A stretch of 64,000 nt of DNA from Fumia sp045645505 (GTDB lineage Bacteria; Bacillota; Clostridia; Oscillospirales; Ruminococcaceae): assembly GCA_045645505.1 (NCBI GenBank), contig JAZRIW010000006.1, positions 1 to 64,000 of the forward strand, read 5' to 3'. Position numbers and translations under genes: made by a program. Of the stretch, positions 26,701 to 35,086 are shown piece after piece (position 1 is the first letter of the stretch; every line of letters starts with the position of its first letter). The notes below the pieces were generated by a model. The model was not told the origin of the DNA, did not search any database, and was given only the letters and a program-made list of their open reading frames with translations.

Positions 26701-28100
26701 ACGAATGTATTAAATCTGTCAACGATTTCTTTATTTTTTATAAGTACTGCGCCAATTTCAGTAAGTCTGTCATTTTTAGCAGAAAGTCCCGTAGTTTCAA
26801 CGTCGAAAACAACAAATTCACCTGTAAAGTTTTCATCTTTACAACCATCAATCGCAGTTATACAGTCATTTACAAAGTAATCTTCTACCCCATAAATAAC
26901 TTTAAATTCGCCGCCGTTTTTTCTGATTCCATCAACAGCTTTCATCGCATCAGGAAACGCCTGCACAACCCCATGGTCAGTTATCGCAATAGCTTTATGT
27001 CCCCATTTATAAGCTGTATTGATTATATCGGAAACTTCAGCAACTCCGTCCATCATTGACATTTTAGTATGACAATGAAGCTCTGTCCTTTTAATTTCCG
27101 CGTTATCTGTTCTTTCTTTCTTTTTGACTATCATAATATCGTAAGGCTTTATTGAAATTTCATGGTCATATCTGTCATCAACAGCCTCACCTCTTATTAA
27201 AACGGTAGTCCCTTTTTTAAGGCAGTCATATTTATCCTGCTTTTTTACATCGTCGATAATTTTGATAGTATTAGAAGAGGTATAGTCGGTAAAATTATAT
27301 GTTAAAATCACCTTGTTTCCGTCTCTTGTAACCCTTGAGTCGGTAGCAAATATATCGCCCCACACAACCACATTTCCCGATAATGGAGTGATTTTACTTA
27401 AGGGCACAGGCTTTTCGGTAATTTTCTTTCCTTTTAAAAGCATAGCATCTTCATTTACAAATTGCATACCTGTAAAATCAATGGTAACAGGTGCAGGTTC
27501 ATCTTTGACCGCTGATGCTCTTGTAAAACCATTGTAAGATGGCTTAGTTTCTTCAACTTTTTTAGACGGAGTCGGTAATTCTTTAAAAAACATAGGCGAA
27601 GGCTCAGGAAAATCTTCTTTTTCTATCTCTTCAACACCTTCAAATAAAACAGAAACATTTACAGAAAAATGGAGAAAAACTGTTTTTTCAATAATTTTAT
27701 CTGCATTTGCCCTTAAGAGCATAGATTTTCCACCGTTTTTGAGAATAATTTTTATAACATTATCTTTAAAAATGACATCAGCATTATCTAAAAGACCATT
27801 TACTATAGCACACAAGCTTTTAACCTCATTTAAAAGCTCAGAAAAATATTCCTCATTAAGTAAATCGGGAAGATATTTCATTACAAACTTAACTTCTGAA
27901 ACACCCGTATTCTTTTGAAGTTGACGTTCACACTGAGACACATCGTCAAATTTAATTATATTTTCACTTTTTATATCGGCTACAAAAGAATTATTTGCTT
28001 TATCAACTGTCAATCTCAATAAACTGCAATCTTTAAACTGAGATTTATATGGTTCTTTTATATATTCACCGAAAACAGCAAGAAAGTTTTGTTCTGCCAC
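23772..28100 (-). CDS. polC: DNA polymerase III, PolC type
   Basis: 1442 residues from GTG at 28100 with AAGGAG upstream; the frame runs 15 codons further back but only into ispG. PolC is the leading-strand replicase of low-GC Gram-positives. Order seen: N-terminal domain (1-220), OB fold (about 235-320), first half of the PHP domain (from HCHTK near 339), DEDD proofreading exonuclease inserted at about 425-590 (FDVETTG), remainder of PHP, a zinc motif (CPKC and CPNC near 920-945), palm with the catalytic DIDLNFS (about 970), and C-terminal fingers and helix-hairpin-helix. Length is normal. It follows ispG with a 13-base gap. Confidence 0.97.
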   Translation of the reverse strand: MAEQNFLAVFGEYIKEPYKSQFKDCSLLRLTVDKANNSFVADIKSENIIKFDDVSQCERQLQKNTGVSEVKFVMKYLPDLLNEEYFSELLNEVKSLCAIVNGLLDNADVIFKDNVIKIILKNGGKSMLLRANADKIIEKTVFLHFSVNVSVLFEGVEEIEKEDFPEPSPMFFKELPTPSKKVEETKPSYNGFTRASAVKDEPAPVTIDFTGMQFVNEDAMLLKGKKITEKPVPLSKITPLSGNVVVWGDIFATDSRVTRDGNKVILTYNFTDYTSSNTIKIIDDVKKQDKYDCLKKGTTVLIRGEAVDDRYDHEISIKPYDIMIVKKKERTDNAEIKRTELHCHTKMSMMDGVAEVSDIINTAYKWGHKAIAITDHGVVQAFPDAMKAVDGIRKNGGEFKVIYGVEDYFVNDCITAIDGCKDENFTGEFVVFDVETTGLSAKNDRLTEIGAVLIKNKEIVDRFNTFVNPQRPIPPKITELTGINDSMVKDAPSEKEALLSFLEFIKERPLIAHNASFDMGFMKATAERSEIEFNHTSIDTLVLSRSLYPELSKHKLDIIAKHLDLPEFNHHRACDDAEVLAKIFIKMMEKLEADKNISSVSEINTSISSNDPKQLKTYHQIILVKNKAGLKNLYRLVSYAHTKYFKRHPRTPKSEIMKYREGLLIGSACESGELFQAIIEGKSFDALCEIASFYDYLEIQPLGNNEFMLLNGQATDRKQLEEYNKTVVAVAEKLGKLVVATCDVHFLNPEDSIFRAVLMSGKYKDADNQAPLFLRTTEEMLKEFEYLGEKKAYEVVVENPNKIADMVDYELTPIPKGTFPPKIEGSEEELTKITWERAEKTYGKDMPSLVRDRLQRELDSIIKHGFAVLYMIAQKLVHFSEENGYLVGSRGSVGSSFVANMAGISEVNPLPPHYVCPKCQWSEFFTKGEYGSGFDLPERECPNCNTKLNQDGHDIPFETFLGFDGDKEPDIDLNFSGEFQSYVHKYTEELFGSDHVFKAGTISTVAEKTAFGFVLGYLNDHGKVVHKAEELRLAKGCQGVKRTTGQHPGGMVVIPSDYDVYDFCPIQHPADKDDSDILTTHFDFHSLHDTILKLDELGHDVPTLYKHIEDLTGIKVMDVSMSDKNVISLFTSTDAINVKPDDIFSNTGTLSLPEMGTPFVRGMLEEAQPKTFADLLQISGLSHGTDVWLGNAKDLIDQKICTISEVIGTRDSIMTYLLHKGLEPKLAFKIMEITRKGLATKLLTEEMVNEMLEHDVPQWYVDSCFKIKYMFPKAHAAAYVIAAIRLGWYKVYYPLEYYAAFFTVRGGDLEAETAVAGKNACRTRLMQLKEMERSVKEEDVYNTLMIINEMLCRGYEFLPVDLFKSHATKYLIEDGKIRLPFTALKGLGEAAAKGLQSAGEMGPYISVDEVQTRSGVSKAVIELLENAGALEGLPKTSQMTFF

Positions 28101-28113
28101 AGTTTTTTCTCCT

Positions 28114-29151
28114 TTACAGCTTTTCAATCTCCTTAAAAAGCTCATCTAAAATTGCTTCTTCAGAAACTTTTTTAAGTACTTCACCCTTTTTAAAAATCAC
28201 TCCGCAGCCGTTACCACCGGCTATGCCAATATCGGCTTCTTTTGCTTCACCGGGCCCGTTTACCACACACCCCATAACTGCAACCTTTATAGGCTTATCT
28301 ATCATTTTAAGTCTTTGTTCCACCTTATCAGCAAGAGAAATAAGGTCTATTCTTGTCCTGCCGCAAGTAGGACAAGAAACTATTTGTGGGCCTTTAAGAA
28401 GTCCGATACTCTTAAGAATATCTTTAGCAGCATCAATTTCTTTTACGGGATCAGCAGTAAGGGAAACCCTTATAGTGTCCCCTATTCCGTCTAAAAGAAG
28501 ACTCCCGATTCCTACAGAAGACTTAATAAGCCCCATTCTCTCTGTACCCGCTTCAGTAACCCCCAGATGCAAGGGATAACTGCATTCTTTAAAAAGAATT
28601 CTGTATGAATCAACCATAGTTTTAACATCGGAAGATTTTACAGAAATAACAATTTGGTCAAAATCAAACTTTTCCAAAAGTCTTACATGATATAATGCAC
28701 TTTCAACCAACGCCATAGCGGTAGGACCATTGTATTTTTTTAAAATATCTTTTTGAACCGAACCAGAATTAACCCCGATTCTTATCGGCACTCCTTTACT
28801 TTTACAAGCTGATACTACTTCTTTAATTTTGCTGTCATCACCAATATTTCCGGGATTTAATCTTATTTTATCTATACCCATTGCCACCGATTCAAGTGCT
28901 AAACGATAGTCAAAATGAATATCCGCAACAAGTGGAATATCTACCTTTTCCTTAATAGCAGGAATGAGCTTTAAAGCTTCCTTGTCAGGAATTGCGATTC
29001 TTACAATATCGCACCCTGCACTTTGAAGCTTAAATGCCTGTAACACACTTTTGTCAACATCATTACTGTTGACATTAAGCATGGATTGTATATAAATTTT
29101 CCCGTCACCAAGGGTTAAATTTTTAACCTTAACAGAAGTAGTATTTCTCAT
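28114..29151 (-). CDS. ispG: 4-hydroxy-3-methylbut-2-enyl diphosphate synthase
   Basis: 345 residues. IspG converts MEcPP to HMBPP in the MEP pathway using a 4Fe-4S cluster; the ligands are the two cysteines of CPTCGRT, the cysteine of GCVVNGPGE and the glutamate after it. The barrel start SMLN and LNPGNIGD phosphate motif are present. It lies between the histidine phosphatase and polC, close to dxr and rseP as in many clostridia. Confidence 0.96.
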   Translation of the reverse strand: MRNTTSVKVKNLTLGDGKIYIQSMLNVNSNDVDKSVLQAFKLQSAGCDIVRIAIPDKEALKLIPAIKEKVDIPLVADIHFDYRLALESVAMGIDKIRLNPGNIGDDSKIKEVVSACKSKGVPIRIGVNSGSVQKDILKKYNGPTAMALVESALYHVRLLEKFDFDQIVISVKSSDVKTMVDSYRILFKECSYPLHLGVTEAGTERMGLIKSSVGIGSLLLDGIGDTIRVSLTADPVKEIDAAKDILKSIGLLKGPQIVSCPTCGRTRIDLISLADKVEQRLKMIDKPIKVAVMGCVVNGPGEAKEADIGIAGGNGCGVIFKKGEVLKKVSEEAILDELFKEIEKL

Positions 29152-29165
29152 TTAATCACCAAACC

Positions 29166-29807
29166 TTATACATTACCGGGCAAAATAGTCTTTAACTCCT
29201 CTAAATGCTCATCGTGGCCATATTCTATCAAGTTCCAGTTGCCGTTATCGTAACTTATAACTGTAACAGAAGCATTTGAAGGCCATGGAGTGTCCTGCAT
29301 ATTATCTAAATTTCCATCAACAATAAATGGCTTTACAAGACGGATAGGAGTTCCGTGACTTGCTACAACCACAGTTTTATTATCATTATTTTTAGCAATA
29401 TCTGTGAGTGCATTTACTATTCTTGCATAAAGCTCTTTTACTGATTCACCACCGGTGCATCTTGCATTTTTAATATCATTCATCCAAGTTTTACGGTCTT
29501 CTTCATATAATACTGCAACATCGCTATATTTAACATCATCCCATTTTCCTGCATTAATTTCACGAAGCTCCTTAACTTTTTCAATCTCTAAATTAAATTT
29601 TTCAGCAATAGCTTCGGCAGTTTTATAAGCACGAATCAAGTCACTTGAATAAATCTTATCAACCTTATAGTTTTCTTTTATGTACTCGGCAGTTTTCTTT
29701 GCCTGCTTTACTCCGTTTTCATGTAAATCCACATTAAGATGACCTGCAAATTTTTTTTCAAAATTAGCATTACTGTATCCATGTCTTACTAAAAGTATTG
29801 TTGTCAT
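29166..29807 (-). CDS. Histidine phosphatase / phosphoglycerate mutase-like protein
   Basis: 213 residues from ATG at 29807 (AGGGGC upstream). The phosphohistidine residue His9 sits in LVRHGYSN and the second catalytic histidine in VVASHGTPIR (about 148-157); ELREINAGKWDD holds the acid residue region. Such proteins dephosphorylate small metabolites or act as mutases; the substrate cannot be told. It is inserted between rseP and ispG, genes that are usually adjacent, and lies downstream of the rseP terminator, 15 bases before ispG. Confidence 0.88.
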   Translation of the reverse strand: MTTILLVRHGYSNANFEKKFAGHLNVDLHENGVKQAKKTAEYIKENYKVDKIYSSDLIRAYKTAEAIAEKFNLEIEKVKELREINAGKWDDVKYSDVAVLYEEDRKTWMNDIKNARCTGGESVKELYARIVNALTDIAKNNDNKTVVVASHGTPIRLVKPFIVDGNLDNMQDTPWPSNASVTVISYDNGNWNLIEYGHDEHLEELKTILPGNV

Positions 29808-29891
29808 AATAAATGCCCCTTTTATATAAACAATTATCTTTTCTATTATAACACATTCTTTACTATTTTCCAATATTTTTTAAAAAATAAA

Positions 29892-29921
29892 TCTCCCTTT
29901 GCTTGAGTCGGCAAAGGGAGA
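29892..29921 (-). terminator. Terminator after rseP
   Basis: An 11-bp stem (29892-29902 with 29911-29921) with an eight-base loop and, on the minus strand, ATTTATTTTTTA. It separates the pyrH-to-rseP operon from the phosphatase-ispG-polC genes. Confidence 0.8.
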
Positions 29922-29925
29922 AAAT

Positions 29926-30939
29926 TTATCTTATTAATTTAAAAATATCATTAACCGTAACAAAAATCATAAGCCCTATAACAAGTAAAAATCCGATAAA
30001 GTGGATAAATCCTTCATGCTCAGGTTTCATCGGCTTTCTTCTTATAAATTCTATAAGCAAAAACAATAGTCTTCCGCCGTCTAATGCAGGAATAGGAAGA
30101 ACATTGAAAATTCCTACATTTATCGTAATAAAAGCAAACAATAAAGCTAAATCAGGAATACCAACTCTTGAAACCTGCCCTACTAAATTTGTCATTCCAA
30201 CAGGCCCCGATAAATCATTCACAGAAGCTCTTCCCGCAAATAAGTCAATAATCGAAATCCAGATAAGTCTCGCTATCGACACAGAATATTTTGCCGAATA
30301 TGAAATCACACTAAAGACATTTTTATCTTTTGACTCAACCGTTATCCCAAGACTACCTTCTTTTTTAGGGTTATATTTTACAGACGGAAGTAATATTTTT
30401 TCACCATTTCTTTTTATAAGCATGGAAACATCTCTGTCTTCATCTCTTGAAAGCTCATAATTTATATCACCGGTGACAAAAACAGTGCGTCCGTTAACCT
30501 TTAAAATTGTGTCTCCTGACTTAATACCACTTTGAGCTACAACAGAATTTTCATTAACAGAAGCTATTGTTTTAGTTGCTATTCTTCCACCAAAAGAAGT
30601 AATCAAAACCACAACCAAAAATCCTAAAATCAGATTCATTATAGCTCCGGCAGAAATAATAAAAAGTCTTTTTAAGACACTTTGATTACTGAAAGCACGT
30701 TCATCCAAAGAAGTAACGTCCTCTCCTTCCATACTCACAAATCCTCCGATAGGAAAAGCTCTTACGGAATAAAGGGTTTCTTCTCCTCTTTTTTTAAAAA
30801 TAACAGGTCCCATACCGATTGAAAATTCATTGACCTTTACATTACAAAGTTTTGCGGAAATGAAATGCCCAAATTCATGGATAATAATTATCACGAGAAA
30901 AATAGCCAAGGTAAGAAGAATACTTATAAAAGTTTGCAT
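29926..30939 (-). CDS. rseP: Site-2 intramembrane metalloprotease
   Basis: 337 residues. The zinc motif HEFGH is at 21-25 in the first membrane segment, a PDZ domain spans about 110-195, and the second active-site motif NVLPIPALDGGR is near 280-291, with four membrane segments overall. RseP/RasP/MmpA proteases cut anti-sigma factors and remnant signal peptides inside the membrane. It is the last gene of the pyrH-frr-uppS-cdsA-dxr-rseP row. Confidence 0.95.
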   Translation of the reverse strand: MQTFISILLTLAIFLVIIIIHEFGHFISAKLCNVKVNEFSIGMGPVIFKKRGEETLYSVRAFPIGGFVSMEGEDVTSLDERAFSNQSVLKRLFIISAGAIMNLILGFLVVVLITSFGGRIATKTIASVNENSVVAQSGIKSGDTILKVNGRTVFVTGDINYELSRDEDRDVSMLIKRNGEKILLPSVKYNPKKEGSLGITVESKDKNVFSVISYSAKYSVSIARLIWISIIDLFAGRASVNDLSGPVGMTNLVGQVSRVGIPDLALLFAFITINVGIFNVLPIPALDGGRLLFLLIEFIRRKPMKPEHEGFIHFIGFLLVIGLMIFVTVNDIFKLIR

Positions 30940-30958
30940 AATATATAAAATATCCTTT

Positions 30959-32095
30959 CTAAATTGAATTCATAACAAATTCTCTTGCAACTGCTTCTGC
31001 CTCTAATATATTATCGACAGTTACTTCTTTTTCCCCATTAAGCTCTAATGACTTCTCATTTAACTCAAAAATTTTAAGATAAGGTATCTTTTCCTGCAAG
31101 AAAAGCTCGACTGCCGCTTCGTTACAGCAATTCATCAATGTAGGATATAGTTTTCCTCTTTGTATCGCTTCCCTTGCTACTTTTAAAGCAGAAAAAGTTT
31201 CTTCATCAGGTTTATAAAAATTGAGGGTACCCGTTTCCCAGAGATTAAGCCTTTTTGTGGGACATTTTGTTCTGTCAGGATAGGTTAAAGCGTACTGAAT
31301 CGGTATCTTCATATCAGGTACACCGAGCTGTGCAATCACAGAATAATCTTCAAATTCAACCAACGAATGAATAATACTTTCTCTGTGAACTAAAACCTCA
31401 ATTTTCTGTGGATTTACATCAAAAAGCCAGTAAGCTTCAATAACTTCCAGCCCTTTATTCATCATAGTCGAGGAATCAACAGTAATTTTAGCCCCCATAC
31501 TCCAGTTAGGGTGATTGAGCGCTTCCTTTAAAGTAATTTCTTTGAGTTCATCTCTTGTCTTTCCAAAGAAAGGACCACCTGAAGCTGTTAATAATATTCT
31601 ATTCACTTTACAGTGACTATATCCGTTTAATGACTGAAAAATTGCCGAATGTTCACTGTCAACGGGTAAAATTTTTACATTTTGCTCCTTCGCCCTTTTC
31701 ATTACAAGCTCTCCGCCCGTAACCAAGGTTTCTTTATTGGCAAGTGCTATATCTTTTTTTGCTTCAATAGCCGCCAAAGTAGGACGTAGCCCTATCATAC
31801 CGGTAACAGAATTAAGTACAGTGTCAGCACTTTCCATTGAAGCCACTTCACAAAGCCCATCAATTCCCGTAACAACCTTTACATTTAAATCAGATACTCT
31901 GTCTTTAAAGCTTTTATAATGACTTTCATCATAAATACAGACGAGACTGGGTAAAAAACATCTCGTCTGCTCTTCTAAAAGCTTTTCGTTTCGATTTGCA
32001 GCAAGTCCAACAACTGTAAAGTTATTAGCTTCACACACAGTAAGTGCCTGAGTACCGATTGAACCGGTAGAGCCCAATATAGACAATCGTTTCAA
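30959..32095 (-). CDS. dxr: 1-deoxy-D-xylulose 5-phosphate reductoisomerase
   Basis: 378 residues from a TTG start with TTGGAGGA upstream. It makes MEP, the second step of the MEP pathway, with NADPH. Visible are the nucleotide loop GSTGSIGTQAL (8-18), LANKETLV, the metal-binding DSEHSA and the SMGAKITVDSSTMMNKG substrate loop. Dxs (45.3 kb) and IspG (28.1 kb) of the same pathway are also in the window. Confidence 0.96.
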   Translation of the reverse strand: MKRLSILGSTGSIGTQALTVCEANNFTVVGLAANRNEKLLEEQTRCFLPSLVCIYDESHYKSFKDRVSDLNVKVVTGIDGLCEVASMESADTVLNSVTGMIGLRPTLAAIEAKKDIALANKETLVTGGELVMKRAKEQNVKILPVDSEHSAIFQSLNGYSHCKVNRILLTASGGPFFGKTRDELKEITLKEALNHPNWSMGAKITVDSSTMMNKGLEVIEAYWLFDVNPQKIEVLVHRESIIHSLVEFEDYSVIAQLGVPDMKIPIQYALTYPDRTKCPTKRLNLWETGTLNFYKPDEETFSALKVAREAIQRGKLYPTLMNCCNEAAVELFLQEKIPYLKIFELNEKSLELNGEKEVTVDNILEAEAVAREFVMNSI

Positions 32096-32112
32096 ATTTA
32101 TTCCTCCAAGGA

Positions 32113-32937
32113 TTATATTAAAGGTAACAATTTAATCAGAATATAAAAGACAGGTGCCACCACCAAAAAGCTATCAAATCTGTCTAAAATACCACCATGT
32201 CCGGGTAAAATAGTTCCGTAATCTTTAATGCCCGTCTGACGTTTGATTACCGAAGCCAGTAAATCACCTATCATACCAAAAACAGAGGTTATTAAAGCAA
32301 CTATGATAATATTAAGATAATTAATTTCAATAATGAGGCCATTGTTTTTTAATATAATCTGATATAAATATGCTAACAACGGGAAAAATATAAGTGCGGT
32401 TAAAAGTCCTCCGATTGACCCTTCTATCGTCTTTTTAGGGCTTATCAAAGGAGCTAATTTATGTTTACCGAAAGCACATCCCACAAAATAAGCACCACTG
32501 TCGGTAAGCCATGCAGCCGCACATATCAAAATGGTATAAAAAAATCCATGCTCACTGTAATCTCTTAATAAAATTAACATAGAAAAAGAGAGTGGAATAA
32601 CAAGTGATACCAAAAATGAGATGGCTATTTCTTCAAATTTTATTGTCTGATGATATTTTAAAAGAGTTAAAAAAAGAAAAGCAAAATAGATTAATGTTAT
32701 ATATATCGGAAAATTTTTACTGCCTGATATTTCAAAAAAAGGCACAATAAACGCATATAAACAGGAAAAAGCAGTAATAAGTTTACTTTTTACATATCCC
32801 GTACTGTGCAAAAGCTCATAAACTGCCATTGTGCCTATTAAAGCAATAAAAATATTAAAAACTACTGTATTGTAACAAAGAAGTGCTATCAACAAAACCA
32901 CAAGTGCAATTAAAGCTGTAATTATACGCTGTTTCAT
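32113..32937 (-). CDS. cdsA: Phosphatidate cytidylyltransferase
   Basis: 274 residues with about eight hydrophobic segments. It makes CDP-diacylglycerol from phosphatidic acid and CTP at the membrane. The C-terminal signature (KDYG, PGHGGILDRFDS) that forms the metal site is intact near 235-254, and SPKKTIEGSIGG is also conserved. It follows uppS in the usual order. Confidence 0.95.
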   Translation of the reverse strand: MKQRIITALIALVVLLIALLCYNTVVFNIFIALIGTMAVYELLHSTGYVKSKLITAFSCLYAFIVPFFEISGSKNFPIYITLIYFAFLFLTLLKYHQTIKFEEIAISFLVSLVIPLSFSMLILLRDYSEHGFFYTILICAAAWLTDSGAYFVGCAFGKHKLAPLISPKKTIEGSIGGLLTALIFFPLLAYLYQIILKNNGLIIEINYLNIIIVALITSVFGMIGDLLASVIKRQTGIKDYGTILPGHGGILDRFDSFLVVAPVFYILIKLLPLI

Positions 32938-32957
32938 TATTTCACCCCACGAAACGG

Positions 32958-33668
32958 TTATACTCCACCGAAACGCCTATTCCTTTTGTTATATTCTTCA
33001 ATAGCCGCATCTAAATCTTTTTCTTTGAAATCGGGCCATAAAATATTATCCATAAATACATATTCAGCATAAGCAGACTGCCAGATAAGGAAATTTGAAA
33101 GTCTGTACTCACCACTTGGACGGATAATCAAATCAACATCAGGCATACCGCTTGTGTAAAGTGATTTACTTACAAGTTCTTCGTTAATATCTTCAGAAGA
33201 AATCTCACCATTTTTAACCATTTCGGCAATTTTTTTAGCCGCCATAGTTATTTCAGGACGTCCTCCGTAATTAATAGCTAAATTAAGATTAAGTCCTGTA
33301 CTGTTTTTACTTGCATCTTCTGCCCTTTTCATTTTTATTCTTATATCTTCGTCAAACTTAGATAAATCACCAAGAAATCGCACTTTAATATTTTCCTTGA
33401 TATAATCATCCATTTCGTCAAGATAATTTCTTAAAATTTTTAAAATTCCGTCGATTTCATCTTTCGGACGCACCCAGTTTTCTGTTGAAAAGACATACAT
33501 AGTCATATAAGGTATGCCAATTTTATTAGCATACCTTGCTATTACTCTAAATGTTTCAGCACCGGTACGATGGCCAAATTTTCTCGGAAGTCCCCGCTTT
33601 TTGGCCCATCTACCATTACCATCCATGATAATTCCTATATGTTTAGGGAGATTTATGTTATCAGCCAT
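32958..33668 (-). CDS. uppS: Undecaprenyl diphosphate synthase (isoprenyl transferase)
   Basis: 236 residues, cis-prenyltransferase. Catalytic Asp16 sits in IIMDGNGRWA; SFSTEN-like FSTENW and the C-terminal RPSGEYRLSNFL are intact. It builds the C55 lipid carrier for peptidoglycan from the isoprenoids made by neighbouring dxr and ispG. It begins two bases after frr. Confidence 0.96.
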   Translation of the reverse strand: MADNINLPKHIGIIMDGNGRWAKKRGLPRKFGHRTGAETFRVIARYANKIGIPYMTMYVFSTENWVRPKDEIDGILKILRNYLDEMDDYIKENIKVRFLGDLSKFDEDIRIKMKRAEDASKNSTGLNLNLAINYGGRPEITMAAKKIAEMVKNGEISSEDINEELVSKSLYTSGMPDVDLIIRPSGEYRLSNFLIWQSAYAEYVFMDNILWPDFKEKDLDAAIEEYNKRNRRFGGV

Positions 33669-33670
33669 TT

Positions 33671-34225
33671 TTAAAGCTCCATAATCTCTTTCTCTTTAGC
33701 AGAAATAATTTTATCGATTTCTTCACAGAATTTATCAGTATGCTTCTGAATATCTTTTTCGCCGTCTTTTACGTCGTCCTCGGTGATTTCTTTAGCTTTA
33801 AGCATAGCTTTGATCTTATCGATAGCATCACGACGGGAATTTCTTACTGCAACTTTTGCTTCTTCACCGTATTTGCGAATTTCTTTAGCCAAATCTTTTC
33901 TGCGTTCCTCTGTAAGAGGAGGGAAACTGAGGCGGATAGCCTTACCGTCGTTATTGGGAGTAATACCAATATCAGTAGCAAGAATAGCTTTTTCAATAGA
34001 CTTTAATGTTGAAGCATCCCATGGCTGAATCATCAAAGTACGAGCATCAGGAACAGAAACAGCAGCCATCTGATTAATAGGTGTCATTGTTCCATAATAA
34101 TCAACAGTAATCTTATCAAGTACACCGGGATTAGCACGTCCTGCACGGATTGAAGCCAATTCCTTGCCTAAAGATTCAACTGATTTAGCCATTTTTTCTT
34201 CTGTCTTTTTAATAATCTCTTTCAT
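33671..34225 (-). CDS. frr: Ribosome recycling factor
   Basis: 184 residues, the standard length. With EF-G it splits terminated ribosomes. The three-helix-bundle tail (RKDLAKEIRKYGEEAKVAVR) and the conserved SIRAGRANP near the N-terminus are clear. It is 16 bases after pyrH, the universal bacterial pairing. Confidence 0.97.
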   Translation of the reverse strand: MKEIIKKTEEKMAKSVESLGKELASIRAGRANPGVLDKITVDYYGTMTPINQMAAVSVPDARTLMIQPWDASTLKSIEKAILATDIGITPNNDGKAIRLSFPPLTEERRKDLAKEIRKYGEEAKVAVRNSRRDAIDKIKAMLKAKEITEDDVKDGEKDIQKHTDKFCEEIDKIISAKEKEIMEL

Positions 34226-34241
34226 TATAATCTATCCTTTC

Positions 34242-34952
34242 TTATTCGGGAATAACAACTGTTCCCACATTTTCGCCTTTAACTGCATTTACAATATTCT
34301 GAGGTTTCTTAAGATTAAACACCAAAATAGGGATATTGTTATCTTTACACATAGAAGCAGTAGTAGAATCCATAACACCTAAATTCTTTGATAAAACTTC
34401 TGTGCAGGTAACAGTATCATATTTTACTGCATCATCATATTTATTAGGATCTTTATCAAAAACCCCGTCAGCCATAGTAGCTTTGAAAATAACATTAGCT
34501 TCTATTTCAGCCGCACGCAAAGAAGCAGCAGTATCAGTAGAGAAAAACGGATTACCGGTTCCACAACCAAAAATAACAACTCTTCCCTTCTGAAGATGAC
34601 GTACAGCACGATTTCTTATATAAGGCTCTGCAACCTGTTGCATGGCAATAGCAGTCTGCACCCTTACGTTCACACCTTGTTCTTCTAAAGCATCAGCAAC
34701 AGCCAAAGCGTTCATAGCAGTACCGAGCATACCAATATGGTCAGCACGGGTACGGTCCATAGCACCACTGCTGCGTCCTCTCCAGAAATTACCGCCGCCA
34801 ACAACAATTCCAATTTCTGCACCTAAATCAACGCATTCTTTAATAGCTTTGCAGATAGGATTGATAACATCAAAATCCAAACCAAATTTCTTGTCACCTG
34901 CCAAAGCCTCACCGCTTAATTTAAGTAAAATTCTCTTATACTTAAGGTTCAT
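34242..34952 (-). CDS. pyrH: UMP kinase
   Basis: 236 residues from ATG at 34952 (GGGAG upstream). It phosphorylates UMP to UDP. The amino-acid-kinase motifs KLSGEAL, VVGGGNFWRG and the UMP-binding GTGNPFFSTDTAA are present. It is the first gene of the operon with its own promoter; rpsB and tsf, which often precede it, are not here. Confidence 0.96.
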   Translation of the reverse strand: MNLKYKRILLKLSGEALAGDKKFGLDFDVINPICKAIKECVDLGAEIGIVVGGGNFWRGRSSGAMDRTRADHIGMLGTAMNALAVADALEEQGVNVRVQTAIAMQQVAEPYIRNRAVRHLQKGRVVIFGCGTGNPFFSTDTAASLRAAEIEANVIFKATMADGVFDKDPNKYDDAVKYDTVTCTEVLSKNLGVMDSTTASMCKDNNIPILVFNLKKPQNIVNAVKGENVGTVVIPE

Positions 34953-34987
34953 CAGCAAACACTCCCATCGATGTATTCATCATTATT

Positions 34988-35016
34988 ATTTTACATTATC
35001 TTTCACTTAAAGTAAA
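34988..35016 (-). promoter_or_regulatory. Promoter of the pyrH-frr-uppS operon
   Basis: Minus-strand TTTACT (35011-35016), 17 bases, TAAAAT (34988-34993), ending 35 bases before pyrH and just after the prs terminator. Confidence 0.5.
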
Positions 35017-35044
35017 GTAAAAAATGAAAATTTTGCTAATTATC

Positions 35045-35081
35045 AGAAAACAGGTTGCAGTAGTAGTTACTGCAACCTGTT
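35045..35081 (-). terminator. Terminator after prs
   Basis: A perfect 14-bp stem (35049-35062 with 35068-35081), a five-base loop and TTTTCTG on the minus side. It isolates prs from pyrH. Confidence 0.85.
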
Positions 35082-35086
35082 AAATT

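Noticed and set aside
28049..28579. 176-residue plus-strand open frame
   Set aside because: Antisense to ispG and the start of polC; a shadow of the codon bias of those genes.
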